Origin: an uncultured Blautia sp.
GTDB taxonomy: Bacteria; Bacillota; Clostridia; Lachnospirales; Lachnospiraceae
Direction: 5' to 3'
Length of the DNA stretch: 64,000 nucleotides
NCBI RefSeq assembly: GCF_947654165.1
Contig: NZ_CANTKB010000016.1
Span: 1 to 64,000, forward strand
How positions within the stretch are numbered: position 1 is the stretch's first letter; every line of letters starts with the position of its first letter. The position numbers were made by a program, and so were the translations under genes. This document shows, in pieces, positions 1 through 8,808 of this stretch. The notes beneath the pieces were generated by a model. It made no database searches. It saw only the letters and a list, made by a program, of their open reading frames with translations, and was not told where the DNA came from.

Positions 1-148
1 AATGCTTTACTGTTTTTCGGTTGTTATACTGGGGACTCCAGCTTTCTGTATAGATCACATCTTCTGCAAATATATCATCAATCCCCATATCCTGCTGATT
101 GAGCCACATATCAAACCATAGTCGGATCGTTTTTTCTCGTTCATTCAT
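1..148 (-). CDS. NTF2/SnoaL-like protein, 5' part only (cut by window edge)
   Basis: This is the first ~49 codons of a small SnoaL/NTF2-fold protein; the rest lies outside the window. The sequence repeats, with a few substitutions, the start of the complete gene at 12217-12636, including the MNEREKTIRLW start and the GAGGTGTTTATATT ribosome binding region. SnoaL-like proteins are small cone-shaped barrels with varied enzymatic or ligand-binding roles; nothing here fixes a substrate. It marks the left edge of the duplicated segment, so the duplication probably extends further left than the window. Confidence 0.8.
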   Translation of the reverse strand, partial: MNEREKTIRLWFDMWLNQQDMGIDDIFAEDVIYTESWSPQYNNRKTVKH

Positions 149-241
149 AATATAAACACCTCACCACTCTATGAAAACACAGCCGTTTCCCTACATTATA
201 CGATATTCAGAACAAACATTGAAGATAAATGAATTAAAAAT

Positions 242-266
242 GGAGGCCTTGCTTAACAAAGCCGCC
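242..266 (-). terminator. Rho-independent terminator after the double-receiver gene
   Basis: On the minus strand a GGCGGCTTTG / CAAGGCCTCC hairpin with a short TTAAG loop is followed by ATTTTTAAT. One mismatch separates it from the perfect version at 12730-12754. Confidence 0.7.
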
Positions 267-279
267 GAATAAAAAAGCT

Positions 280-1047
280 TCATTCCACAAAGAACAGAAC
301 CCGCCGGATCAGCTCCGGGATATTGACCGGGGCGGTGATGTAGTCGTTCACGCCCTCATGCCGGTATTCATATTCCGTGGCAAGGTCATTGTTCTCGGTG
401 AGGATAAAGAATGGCAGAAGCCGGACAGGGGGATTCTTCATTTGGAACATCCCCGCCACCCGCCGCAGCGTATGAAACAGCTCCATTGCTGTGCCGTCCG
501 GCAGTTCCACATCACACAAGATTAGGTCTATTTCCTTATCCTCAAAAATCCGGCGCTTGGCCTCCCCAATCGAGGGAACCAGAATCAGATCAAAGCCCTT
601 TTGCAGCATAGCAGCCCGCAGCACTTCGGCGTTGGTATCTTCCGCATGGACAAAGAGCAGCTTGTGAAAAGTCGGGACCTTTTCGCCGGATAACTGCCGG
701 TAGGCGTATTCCACCAGCTTATCTTGCAGCAGCCCTTTCATTTTGTCCATGCACAGCGTCGCGCCCCGGCGCATAGCCTCTTGTTCGTAGTCGTCCTTGT
801 CATGGCAGGACGCCAGAATAAAAGGCAGCTCCTTGTCTGCGGCCCGCACCTCGTCCAGAAAGTCCATGCCGGAACCGTCCGGCAGGTCGAGATCACAGCA
901 GACCACCAGCGGCATTTCCTCTTGGATGGCGGCCCGCGCTTCTTTCAGCGTGCAAGCCGTTTTCACCGGGTAGCCCCGGTGCTGTAAGTATTTTTGCAGA
1001 CACCATGTATAGGTGTCGCTGTCGTCAATCAGCAGTATCTTTTTCAT
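280..1047 (-). CDS. Double-receiver response regulator without output domain (copy 1)
   Basis: The protein has two CheY-like receiver domains in tandem (about residues 1-118 and 125-255) and nothing else: no DNA-binding, enzymatic or HPt domain. Receiver 1 shows the acidic pair D8/D9, phospho-acceptor D52 in DLDLPDG, S78 and K100. Receiver 2 shows E134/D135, an acceptor at about D177 in DVELPDG and T215, but has ITAP where the conserved lysine (ITKP) is expected, so its phosphorylation chemistry may be weakened. The likely role is a phosphate sink, a competitor or a protein-protein switch for the neighbouring kinases. An operator shared with the transporter operons lies just upstream (1091-1170) and a terminator just downstream, so it is a single-gene unit. 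The protein is identical to that encoded at 12768-13535. Function is inferred; the domain content is clear. Confidence 0.88.
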   Translation of the reverse strand: MKKILLIDDSDTYTWCLQKYLQHRGYPVKTACTLKEARAAIQEEMPLVVCCDLDLPDGSGMDFLDEVRAADKELPFILASCHDKDDYEQEAMRRGATLCMDKMKGLLQDKLVEYAYRQLSGEKVPTFHKLLFVHAEDTNAEVLRAAMLQKGFDLILVPSIGEAKRRIFEDKEIDLILCDVELPDGTAMELFHTLRRVAGMFQMKNPPVRLLPFFILTENNDLATEYEYRHEGVNDYITAPVNIPELIRRVLFFVE

Positions 1048-1090
1048 GTGTCCTCACCCCCAATATTGATTTACCACAAGCATAAACTAC

Positions 1091-1170
1091 AAATGTTACA
1101 CAAATGTCCGAGGTGCCTTTAATTTCGACAGAAAAACAGGCTGAATTGTTACAAAGCTCGGACATTTCAA
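1091..1170 (-). promoter_or_regulatory. Shared regulon operator/promoter, site A
   Basis: Plus-strand TGTTACA occurs twice, 53 bp apart, with AAATGTCCGA and TCGGACATTT forming a 10-bp inverted repeat. Read on the minus strand the inner half-site is followed by TATGCT, a plausible -10, ahead of the double-receiver gene. Near-identical to site D and related to sites B, C, E, F and G. Confidence 0.75.
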
Positions 1171-1197
1171 AAATTTCTTTGAGAAATGGCGGAAAAA

Positions 1198-1221
1198 GCG
1201 GGGCAGCACACGCCGCCCCGC
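1198..1221 (-). terminator. Terminator after permease copy 1
   Basis: On the minus strand GCGGGGCGGC and GCTGCCCCGC pair around a GTGT loop, followed by TTTTTCC. It ends the small protein-ATPase-permease operon. Confidence 0.8.
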
Positions 1222-1234
1222 CGATCTCAAAAGG

Positions 1235-3613
1235 TCATTCCATCGCCCGGATTTGTTCGATCAGGGATTGTTTTTTCTGTCTGTGGATTGTCCATACAGA
1301 CAAGATCAGCTCCATTCCGAACAACACCAGAATGAACAGCCCCATTTCCAAAACCGGGAATTTGTAAGGCACTACATTTCCGGCAAAAGCACCTACACTC
1401 ATTTTTCTGCAAGCAAAGATGGAAGCCGGAAGCCCAACGATCAGCGTCGCCAATGTTGCAAAGAGCGCATAGCACAGCCCCTCACAGATGTTCATTTTAC
1501 ATAGCTGTTTTTGTGTTAGGCCGCTAGAACGCAGAATACTGTTTTCCTGCTTTCGGGCTATCTGGTTAGAGAGTGTCGTATTGATAAGGTTGATAACGCC
1601 AAAGAGAAATACCAACCATGAAAGTATCTCCATACTGCCAAACGCAAAAGAATTTGTCATTTCTTCATATTCAATCACTGTATTGATTTCATCTAAGGCA
1701 ATATTACTATGGCTGGCAACAATATTTTTCAATTCAGCTCCCACATAGTCCGTTTTTTTAGGGGCATTTACAATGCTCCATGAATAGTCAAAAGAGGTGA
1801 TTTCCGGGTGCAGTTCGTGGAACAACGCTTCTGGTGCAAAAAGAGTTGCCCCATCTAAGTGCATCCTGCCATGTCCTGAATATACCTTTGCAGGAGCGTA
1901 TAACCCCGATATGGTAACAGAAACGGATGGCTGTTCTTCTCCCAAAGAAATCTCAACCGTTGAACCAACACCCATATCCTCATTCTGCTTTAGCACATTA
2001 TAGTCAATTACAATACTACGGGAATCTGTTGGCATGGTTCCCTCTGTCAGAGCCGCTTCAACTGCCGCATAATTCAGGTCGGTCAGCATATCGCACATAC
2101 CACCAGCTTGATGAATCTCTGTTTTATAAGTTGCATGGAGAGATTGCCTGCTTGGAATTATATCTGTAACGCCATCAATAGATAAGATTTCCTGCTTTAA
2201 TTCCTCATTCAATGGATTTCCCGCTGCCATAACCTTTTCTTCTGTCATTTCAGAATCCAAATAAATTTTATAGTCGCCGTCTGGGAAAAACTGTCTTGCA
2301 AGTGCCTCTGGTGAGCGCAGCAAAACAATGGAGGATACCACAAGCAGGATAATTCCGCCCAAACTCAATGAAGCTACAATAGCAACGGTCTTTTTTCGGT
2401 CACGCTTAAAATTCGCAATTCCCATTGAAATAGGATTGAGCTTGATATTCTTTTTGCGGCTGCGGATGTCCTTTTGCGCCGGGGTAAAACGGACGGCTTC
2501 AATGGGGGAAATCCCTGCCGCAATTTTCACCGGCTTACGGATGGAAACAGATACAATGATCCAACTGCTTATAAGTGTCAAAATAACCGTTGCCACATAG
2601 GAAACAGCGTTAAATCCCTTGGAAAACAGGAGAAAACCAGTGCATACGCCCAGCACTGTACCAATCAAAATTCCGATACTGCCGAGTTTGCGTCCCTCTC
2701 GCTTTACAATCCGCTTGATTTGCTTTGGCGTTGCACCAATCGTCCGAAGCTGCCCGTAGCTCTTGATTTTGTCATTGATGGAGATACGGAAGATACTCTG
2801 GATCACAATATAGCCGCCGATCAGAACAATGGCAATCACGCTAGCCATCAGTGCAAAATTAAAGGATTTAGAAGCATAAGCAAAATACTTGTTGTTCATT
2901 TTGGGTATAGGAAGCTGATATTCCTCCGCAATCTCCCTACAATAAGAGGTCATCAGTTCTTCGTCCAACTGGTCGCTGTTTTTGAAATGGGCATAGGCAC
3001 GATACCCAGCCGGGTCAAACCCAGCCCATTCTGTCAGGGCGGCTTTGGAAAGAATGATGGCGCAGGTATTTGCTTCTTTCTCATTTACACTGTCCATAAT
3101 GCCGGTAACAACATAATTACCATGAAAGCTCTCGGTGTCTAAGGTCACAGTGTCCCCAATTTTGGCATTGTTTCCATAGGTGGAAAGAAAGTATTCGCTT
3201 ACGACAACTTCATTTGCTTTTTCAGGAACCCGGCCCTCTAACAGATTCATTTGCGCCTTGGTAATCTCCATCATTTGTGCGTCACAATACACATAGGACG
3301 CATGATAGCCCTGTTCCGAAAGTTCCTCACCGAGCATATAGTAGCCGCCTACGCGCTCAAACTCCGGCACTCCTTTCAGGGTTTCAATGTCGTTTTCCTC
3401 TACGCCCAGCCAGACCGCCTCATAAGTATCGACAACCTGATTGCGCTGCATTTGTGTCAGGGAAGTAGATACAATTCCCGTAAAGCAGATTAGAAACGCC
3501 GCCAGCGCAACGGCGATCACCACCATCAGATTCCGGCGCTTTTCACTTTGTAAACTTTTCTTTGCCAGCTTCTTTGTAATGGCGCTGGTATCATTTTCAA
3601 AAGGCCATGTCAT
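1235..3613 (-). CDS. FtsX-type ABC transporter permease, peptide defence (copy 1)
   Basis: A 792-residue MacB/FtsX-superfamily permease. It reads as two repeats of one TM, a large extracytoplasmic domain, then three TMs: TM1 ~30-50, domain 1 ~50-250, TMs ~255-400, TM5 ~412-432, domain 2 ~435-670 and TMs at ~675-790. Such permeases pair with MacB-like ATPases to remove or sense cell-wall-active peptides. The start ATG follows GGAGGTGGCAAGCT. The partner ATPase ends 14 bp upstream. The N-terminal MTWPFENDTSAITKK tag is shared by the permeases at 13723 and 17198. Residues 1-165 match the 13723 copy almost exactly, whereas domain 2 differs in many places. Substrate unknown; drug or peptide resistance is inferred from family and context. 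Confidence 0.85.
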   Translation of the reverse strand: MTWPFENDTSAITKKLAKKSLQSEKRRNLMVVIAVALAAFLICFTGIVSTSLTQMQRNQVVDTYEAVWLGVEENDIETLKGVPEFERVGGYYMLGEELSEQGYHASYVYCDAQMMEITKAQMNLLEGRVPEKANEVVVSEYFLSTYGNNAKIGDTVTLDTESFHGNYVVTGIMDSVNEKEANTCAIILSKAALTEWAGFDPAGYRAYAHFKNSDQLDEELMTSYCREIAEEYQLPIPKMNNKYFAYASKSFNFALMASVIAIVLIGGYIVIQSIFRISINDKIKSYGQLRTIGATPKQIKRIVKREGRKLGSIGILIGTVLGVCTGFLLFSKGFNAVSYVATVILTLISSWIIVSVSIRKPVKIAAGISPIEAVRFTPAQKDIRSRKKNIKLNPISMGIANFKRDRKKTVAIVASLSLGGIILLVVSSIVLLRSPEALARQFFPDGDYKIYLDSEMTEEKVMAAGNPLNEELKQEILSIDGVTDIIPSRQSLHATYKTEIHQAGGMCDMLTDLNYAAVEAALTEGTMPTDSRSIVIDYNVLKQNEDMGVGSTVEISLGEEQPSVSVTISGLYAPAKVYSGHGRMHLDGATLFAPEALFHELHPEITSFDYSWSIVNAPKKTDYVGAELKNIVASHSNIALDEINTVIEYEEMTNSFAFGSMEILSWLVFLFGVINLINTTLSNQIARKQENSILRSSGLTQKQLCKMNICEGLCYALFATLATLIVGLPASIFACRKMSVGAFAGNVVPYKFPVLEMGLFILVLFGMELILSVWTIHRQKKQSLIEQIRAME

Positions 3614-3627
3614 AGCTTGCCACCTCC

Positions 3628-4293
3628 TTACTCCACAATCTTTCCGTCCTCAATGCGGACAATCCGATCTGCAAGGCGGGCAATGTCGTTGTTGTGGGTA
3701 ATCATCACGACAGTTTGCCGGAACTCCGCACTGGTACGCTTGATAAGCCCCAGCACCTCGGCGCTGGTCTTGCTGTCAAGGTTGCCGGTCGGCTCGTCGG
3801 CCAGCACAATAGCCGGTTTGGTAATCAGGGCGCGGGCAATCGCCACACGCTGCTGCTGGCCGCCGGAAAGATTGTTCGGCATATTATTCAGTTTATCTTC
3901 CAGCCCCAGCAGGCGAACGATCTCGTCCAAAAACTTCTGATCCACCGTGTCCCCGTCCAGCTCCACCGGCAGGACGATGTTCTCATACACATTCAGGATA
4001 GGAACAAGGTTATAGTTCTGGAAGATAAAGCCGATGTTGCGGCGGCGGAAGATGGTGAGCTGTTCGTCGTTCATTTTCGACAGCTCTTTGTCCCGGACAA
4101 TCACATTGCCGGAAGTAGGGGTGTCCAGCCCGCCCATCATGTGAAGCAGGGTAGACTTGCCGCTGCCGGAGGTTCCCACAACGGCCACAAATTCACCGTC
4201 ATTTACGGAGAAGTTCACACCGTCAAGGGCGCGGGTGATGTTCGGCTCTGTGCCGTAATACTTTTTCAGGTCGATAGTCTGTAAAATGCTCAT
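3628..4293 (-). CDS. MacB/LolD-type ABC ATPase (copy 1 of 3 identical)
   Basis: A 221-residue ATPase with Walker A GTSGSGKST (~40-48), Q-loop in FIFQNYNL, signature LSGGQQQR and Walker B VLADEPTGNLD, typical of FtsX-coupled MacB/LolD/BceA ATPases. The ATG at 4293 preceded by GAAAGGATTGAATTTT is preferred over the in-frame TTG nine bases upstream. It lies between the small 3-TM protein (5 bp gap) and the permease (14 bp gap). The encoded protein is the same as those at 16122 and 19243, although the three coding sequences differ by some silent changes. One ATPase sequence thus serves three different permeases. Confidence 0.93.
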   Translation of the reverse strand: MSILQTIDLKKYYGTEPNITRALDGVNFSVNDGEFVAVVGTSGSGKSTLLHMMGGLDTPTSGNVIVRDKELSKMNDEQLTIFRRRNIGFIFQNYNLVPILNVYENIVLPVELDGDTVDQKFLDEIVRLLGLEDKLNNMPNNLSGGQQQRVAIARALITKPAIVLADEPTGNLDSKTSAEVLGLIKRTSAEFRQTVVMITHNNDIARLADRIVRIEDGKIVE

Positions 4294-4298
4294 AAAAT

Positions 4299-4559
4299 TC
4301 AATCCTTTCTTTGTTTGTTGTAAATGCGGAACGCTGCTGCGCCGGTGGCTGCCAACTGTACCAGAATCAGCACAGCGAACAGGCCGAAACTCTCATAGTA
4401 GAACAGTTCATTCCAAAACAGGAGAACATCACAGAGAGCAGTCAAGGCAACCACCCAGCGAATGTGCTGGGCCAGCCATTGCCGGAACACCAGCACAAGG
4501 ACAACGGGCGGGACGATCAGCAGCGCCAGATTCAAAATCAAGGTCGGGGTCAGTTCCAT
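4299..4559 (-). CDS. Small three-helix membrane protein, first gene of transporter operon (copy 1)
   Basis: An 86-residue, very hydrophobic protein with three likely TM helices (~7-27, ~32-50, ~56-78) and a basic tail. Family not recognised. The start follows GAGGAGGCGACGCA. It is the first gene after operator B and is directly followed by the ATPase and permease, an order kept in the copy at 16793. This suggests an accessory subunit or regulator of the transporter. It differs from its copy at about ten residues, unlike the identical ATPases next door. Confidence 0.7.
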   Translation of the reverse strand: MELTPTLILNLALLIVPPVVLVLVFRQWLAQHIRWVVALTALCDVLLFWNELFYYESFGLFAVLILVQLAATGAAAFRIYNKQRKD

Positions 4560-4603
4560 TGCGTCGCCTCCTCGCTTTTGTTGATAAGGTCATTGTAAAA
4601 CCC

Positions 4604-4680
4604 AAATGTCCGCTAAATGTTACAGCCGTTAAAAAATTTCATTGAAAATCGGGGTGAAATGTTACAACGCTCGGACATTT
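4604..4680 (-). promoter_or_regulatory. Shared regulon operator/promoter, site B
   Basis: Plus strand: AAATGTCCG, then ATGTTACA twice at 42 bp spacing (about four helical turns), then CGCTCGGACATTT. On the minus strand it runs into GGGTTTTACAATG, where TACAAT is the likely -10 for the gene starting at 4559. Confidence 0.8.
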
Positions 4681-4695
4681 CAAAACCATTTACTT

Positions 4696-4725
4696 ACGGC
4701 GAGCAGCCGGGAATGGTCGTCCGCC
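4696..4725 (-). terminator. Degenerate terminator between exporter gene and site B
   Basis: An imperfect copy of the hairpin found beside sites C and F (GGCGAGCAGCC against GGTCGTCCGCC). It lies between the end of the MsbA-type exporter gene and operator B, keeping the same terminator-then-operator order. Confidence 0.5.
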
Positions 4726-4739
4726 ACAATAAATTTCCA

Positions 4740-6350
4740 TTATTCCGAAAGCCTTAAAACTTTATCGGCGATAGCCGCCATTTCTTGATCGTGTGTTATG
4801 ATAATGCACATTTTTTCTGCAAAAATAGAGTGAATAGACTGTTTAAGTAAATTACTTGTAGCGACATCTAAATTTGAAGTTGCTTCATCAAAAATCATTA
4901 CATCTGGATTTTTAACAATCATCCTTGCAAGTGCGATCTTTTGTCGTTGTCCCCCTGATAAATTTTTTCCGTTTTCATTTATTATAAAATGAAGTCCACC
5001 TGCAAACTCTGATATGTCAAGTCCTGCTTTTTCAAGAGCGTTCATAACTTCCTGCTCACTCGATTCGGGCGAAATATATCTTATATTGTCTAGTAATGAG
5101 CCTGAAAACAGAAAAATGTTTTGAGCCACAATACCAATTCTGTTTCGCAAATCGGTAACAGAAATATCGCGCAATTCAATTCCGTTAATCTGAATTGAAC
5201 CAGTGTAGTTTTTGTAAAACCCAATCAAAAGTTTTGCAATCGTTGTTTTGCCACTTCCATTTTTACCAAACAATACGATTTTGTCATTCTTATGGGATTG
5301 CAAATTAAAGTTTTGAACAACTGGCTTTTCTGTATATGCGAAAGAAACATCAGAAAAAATAATATCCTCAATTTTTCCTGTTTTTTTGTCACCTGATACT
5401 TGATCTTCTGTTTTAAGTTTTAACAACTCTCCAATTCTTGATAGTGCAGCAAGTCCCGGTTGTACCATAATGCTGATACTGGATAAAAGCTGCATGGGTG
5501 CGAATACTAATAAGGCATACTGTGAAATTGCCCAATAGTTTCCCAAAGACATTTTTCCGTTCACAATCAGTAATCCAGAACAAACAACAAGAATTACTGA
5601 TGAAATATTAGAAATTCCTAATACTCCCCCCGAAGCTAAATTCATCATCTTGCCACGCTGAACAGATTTGTCGGCAACATTTTTTAATTGTTTAGAAATT
5701 TCCGAAGCGCGTTGCTGTTCTATTTTCATTTCTTTAACAGCAGAGATACCGCCTATATTTTCTTGTACTTTTCCAGATGTTTGAGCTGTTGATTCCAGCA
5801 AGGCTTTTGATGCCTTTTTAATTTGGATGCTTGAATAATTTGTAAAGTAATATATTAGTGGCAGAAAAATAAGCAAGACAATCGCCAATTCCCATCGAAT
5901 AGAAATAATGAGCGCCAATGCACCAACAAACGAAAATACGCTGGTTATAAATTTCAAAAATACTGGTGAGAAAAATACATTCAGTGTATCAGCTTCTTTA
6001 ATGCGTTCCAAAATATATCCTGTTTGTTGATTGTCGAAAAATTCCATAGGTAGTTTTAGAATTTGCGTGAACAAATCATTCTTCAAGTTTGCAATAAAAT
6101 AGCTACTGGTTTTAGTTAGCGTTTGGCTGATAAAATAATTGACAGCAAAACTACCCACATATATACATATCAGAAAAACGCCACCTCCAATAATTATTTT
6201 AGGAGACATTTTAACAACGCCATTATCCAAAATGAAGCTGATAATATAAGGTGGACATAGAGCCAAAATAGATGAAAAAATCATCAAAAGAACAAGGGAT
6301 AGCATTTTCTTTTTTTTGAAATACGAAAGTGCAAAAAAGTATTTTCTCAT
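4740..6350 (-). CDS. MsbA/lantibiotic-type ABC exporter (fused TMD-NBD)
   Basis: A 536-residue half-transporter: a six-helix ABC exporter membrane domain (~1-300) followed by a nucleotide-binding domain with Walker A GKNGSGKTT, signature LSGGQRQ, Walker B VMIFDEATS and a late histidine (ITHD). Family members export peptides, lipids or drugs as homodimers. The start ATG follows AGGAGGAAGTTCGT. The gene is a single unit between operator C and a weak terminator. It is AT-rich, unlike the GC-rich double-receiver, ATPase and kinase genes around it, which suggests separate acquisition under the shared operator. Substrate unknown; no lantibiotic precursor or modification gene is adjacent. Confidence 0.88.
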   Translation of the reverse strand: MRKYFFALSYFKKKKMLSLVLLMIFSSILALCPPYIISFILDNGVVKMSPKIIIGGGVFLICIYVGSFAVNYFISQTLTKTSSYFIANLKNDLFTQILKLPMEFFDNQQTGYILERIKEADTLNVFFSPVFLKFITSVFSFVGALALIISIRWELAIVLLIFLPLIYYFTNYSSIQIKKASKALLESTAQTSGKVQENIGGISAVKEMKIEQQRASEISKQLKNVADKSVQRGKMMNLASGGVLGISNISSVILVVCSGLLIVNGKMSLGNYWAISQYALLVFAPMQLLSSISIMVQPGLAALSRIGELLKLKTEDQVSGDKKTGKIEDIIFSDVSFAYTEKPVVQNFNLQSHKNDKIVLFGKNGSGKTTIAKLLIGFYKNYTGSIQINGIELRDISVTDLRNRIGIVAQNIFLFSGSLLDNIRYISPESSEQEVMNALEKAGLDISEFAGGLHFIINENGKNLSGGQRQKIALARMIVKNPDVMIFDEATSNLDVATSNLLKQSIHSIFAEKMCIIITHDQEMAAIADKVLRLSE

Positions 6351-6409
6351 ACGAACTTCCTCCTATTGTGAATCGTTTTACAGTTTCCCTATGGGGTATT
6401 GTAAAACCC

Positions 6410-6486
6410 AAATGTCCGCGAAATGTTACAGCGGCCAAAAAATTTCATTGAAAATCAGGGTGAAATGTTACAACGCTCGGACATTT
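6410..6486 (-). promoter_or_regulatory. Shared regulon operator/promoter, site C
   Basis: Almost the same sequence as site F at 19962-20040: AAATGTCCGCGAAATGTTACAG, then a second ATGTTACA 42 bp on, and CGCTCGGACATTT. The minus strand continues into GGGTTTTACAATA (-10 TACAAT) ahead of the exporter start. Confidence 0.82.
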
Positions 6487-6487
6487 C

Positions 6488-6528
6488 AAAAAAAATTTAC
6501 GGCGGGCAGCCGGAAATGGCCGTCCGCC
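6488..6528 (-). terminator. Terminator beside site C
   Basis: On the minus strand GGCGGACGGCC and GGCTGCCCGCC pair, followed by a long T-run. The same hairpin plus operator block of ~130 bp recurs at 19962-20081. Confidence 0.75.
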
Positions 6529-6579
6529 GCGATAAAATCAGCAAATCGAATTTCCATGTCCTGAACCCAATTTATTTCT

Positions 6580-8808
6580 TCACTGGCTTGCCGATTTTCG
6601 GAATAATATCCATGTACTAATAAAGTAACTAATTAAAAGGACGCACAAAATGGCCAACACAATCAAAAGCTGCTGTACCAACCGCTGTACCCCGATATAC
6701 ACTGCAATCTGCATATGGAATCCTACAAACAAAAATACAAGAAATGCGCCAGACAAGATAAGGGCCAGTATAATCGGAACACCAAACCATACAGCTAATT
6801 GTTTCAAAATCAACTTTCGTATATGGGATTCTTCAACGCCCATATTTCTTAGAACCCGAAAACGATATTTATATTTCCCGGAATCTGATAATTGCTGCAA
6901 AGCCAAGATAGTAAAACAGGTTACAAACAAGATGATTGCGCTATATGTCAATCCAGTTTGCATAATGAAAATGATAGCAGAATTATCATTTACCTCGATT
7001 GTCCGCATGGTAATGTTATAAGTTACAAGCGAACCAGTAAGACTTGAATTTTCAAAGTATGATTTTAATTCTTGAGCAATATCATAAGAAATTGTTTTAT
7101 CTGCCATCATATACCGGAATGTATTAGCTGATGTCAGTTTATTGCAAATGTGATCTGGTACAATATATATCACACTTTGAAAATTATATAAATCTTCGCC
7201 TAAGTCTACTGTATGTGCAGAAATATCAGCAAGCTGTAAATCGCCTCCATCAGTTTTAATAGATTTGTGAGCTTCAAGATACGCCGAAATTGAATCTTGG
7301 GGCGTTATTGAAAGCCACTGGGTTGTAAATTCATGATCCCGTAAAGAAATTTCATCATAACCTGCCATCTTTAATAGATGGTTATAGTCGGACAAAGAAA
7401 TCGCTGTGATGGGTGAGGCATTTTTCCTGCTATTCTCCAGTTGGTTATAAAAGTCAGTTTTGTTTACAAAGTATGTCTTAAAAGAGCAATCATCACGAAC
7501 AGAAATATTCTTTTCAATGAAAGAATCAAGAAAACTATAATCCGTTACAGGCAGCTCTTTTTCGGACTGTATGCCGATATAACCAGACTGCATACCAATG
7601 TAGTCCGATGAAATTTGTATATCAAAAGGAACTCTTTTTTCCAAAAAACCTTGTGCCCATCCAACAAGGAGCGGTGTTACAAAAAACAATGCCATGGACA
7701 ATGTAAGTGTGAGGCAAATCAAAGTCATTGAAAGTGTTTTCGATTTTAATTTAGATAACAGTTGTCCAAAAAAGAACAGATTTTCTTCTTTATACTTCTG
7801 GCGTTCTTTGATAACCAACAAGTAATTACTAAACAAAACGAAAAATACACTCACTCCAAATACAACACACCAAAACAGAAATCCCATATAAACATTAAAA
7901 GCACCTTTATCCATCGGCATTGCAAGGTACACTTTGAAAACTGGCAATATGGAAAGAATAATCAGTTCCAACAGGCAAATACATTCAATCAAAAAGAGCT
8001 GCTTTACTGTGTTTTGTTCTTTTCTTCTGAATCTTTCCCTTATATGCGTAATCAACATCAGAATTGGTACAATAATGCTGATTGCAGACCATATTTTGAT
8101 TACCAGTTCAAATTCTCCGTTAAAGTAGTAAGACAGGGTTCTAATATTATAAAAGGTAATCAGCAGATAAAGGACAAAATTTACTGGAAAGAGTTTGTAT
8201 ATCCATTTGTGGGGGGTTCCCAATATATCATTTTTTCGTTCTGCATTTAGCATATCAATTATCTTTATTTTTCGTATCGTGCGAACTTGAGATAAACCAA
8301 CTGTCGCAAAACATATGCAGAAAAATAGAATCGTCAAAATGATTGTATCTGGAAAAAGCATAAATGAAAATTCAAATGGTTTATGATACATTTGAAGCAG
8401 CATAGCAGTAATGAATTGAGAAAACACACCACCTAATCCTATCCCCACAATAAGCGAAAAAATTCCCATTATTAGTGATTCTACAAAGAAAAGTCGAGCT
8501 ATCGTTGATTGCTCCATTCCAATAATACTCTGAATTGCAAATTCTCTTTTTCGCCGTTGTATCATAAAGTGGTTTACATACTGCATAAGGAACATCAGCA
8601 ATACGGTAATCAATAGAATCGCATATTTTATTCCATCACCTAATATATCTAAATTAAATTCTGCTCCTATATTCGGCTCATAATAATTGCTTGAAATGGA
8701 AAGAAAAGCATAAAACATAGATATACACGCCGTCAGAGTGACAATATATATCAAATAGTCTTTTGTAGATTTCTTTACATTTTCAAGTGCTAATTTAGCG
8801 TACATCAT
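6580..8808 (-). CDS. BceB-type ABC permease
   Basis: A 742-residue permease of the true BceB/VraE kind: about ten TM helices, FtsX-like blocks near the N and C termini, and one large extracytoplasmic domain (~425-620). In known Bce systems such permeases both confer resistance to peptide antibiotics (bacitracin, lantibiotics) and signal to the partner kinase. It overlaps the ATPase gene by 14 bp. The gene is AT-rich. Together with the genes at 8795, 9664 and 10674 it forms a complete four-gene Bce module. The peptide recognised cannot be told from sequence. Confidence 0.9.
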   Translation of the reverse strand: MMYAKLALENVKKSTKDYLIYIVTLTACISMFYAFLSISSNYYEPNIGAEFNLDILGDGIKYAILLITVLLMFLMQYVNHFMIQRRKREFAIQSIIGMEQSTIARLFFVESLIMGIFSLIVGIGLGGVFSQFITAMLLQMYHKPFEFSFMLFPDTIILTILFFCICFATVGLSQVRTIRKIKIIDMLNAERKNDILGTPHKWIYKLFPVNFVLYLLITFYNIRTLSYYFNGEFELVIKIWSAISIIVPILMLITHIRERFRRKEQNTVKQLFLIECICLLELIILSILPVFKVYLAMPMDKGAFNVYMGFLFWCVVFGVSVFFVLFSNYLLVIKERQKYKEENLFFFGQLLSKLKSKTLSMTLICLTLTLSMALFFVTPLLVGWAQGFLEKRVPFDIQISSDYIGMQSGYIGIQSEKELPVTDYSFLDSFIEKNISVRDDCSFKTYFVNKTDFYNQLENSRKNASPITAISLSDYNHLLKMAGYDEISLRDHEFTTQWLSITPQDSISAYLEAHKSIKTDGGDLQLADISAHTVDLGEDLYNFQSVIYIVPDHICNKLTSANTFRYMMADKTISYDIAQELKSYFENSSLTGSLVTYNITMRTIEVNDNSAIIFIMQTGLTYSAIILFVTCFTILALQQLSDSGKYKYRFRVLRNMGVEESHIRKLILKQLAVWFGVPIILALILSGAFLVFLFVGFHMQIAVYIGVQRLVQQLLIVLAILCVLLISYFISTWILFRKSASQ

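Larger units (their letters stand above)
1..4603. repeat. Left copy of the ~4.6 kb segmental duplication
   Basis: This block realigns with 12489-17098 at an offset of 12488 (12494 after a two-codon indel in the permease). It carries the NTF2-like gene start, double-receiver gene, operator, permease, ATPase and small membrane protein. Identity is not uniform. The double-receiver protein, the ATPase protein and the first ~165 permease residues match exactly, while the permease C-terminal two thirds and the small protein differ. This pattern points to duplication followed by diversification, or to gene conversion of selected parts. Confidence 0.9.

Noticed and set aside
411..987. Plus-strand frames inside the double-receiver gene
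   Set aside because: They are antisense shadows of a conserved coding sequence, repeat exactly in the second copy and match no family.
2474..3142. 222-codon plus-strand frame across the permease gene
   Set aside because: It is antisense to the permease and appears with corresponding changes in the copy at 14962; protein-like length is due to the codon bias of the real gene.
3694..4284. 196-codon plus-strand frame opposite the ATPase
   Set aside because: Antisense shadow of a highly conserved ATPase; composition rich in H and Q as expected for reverse complements.
1..4603. Insertion sequence causing the duplication
   Set aside because: No transposase and no terminal inverted repeats were found at the edges of either copy.
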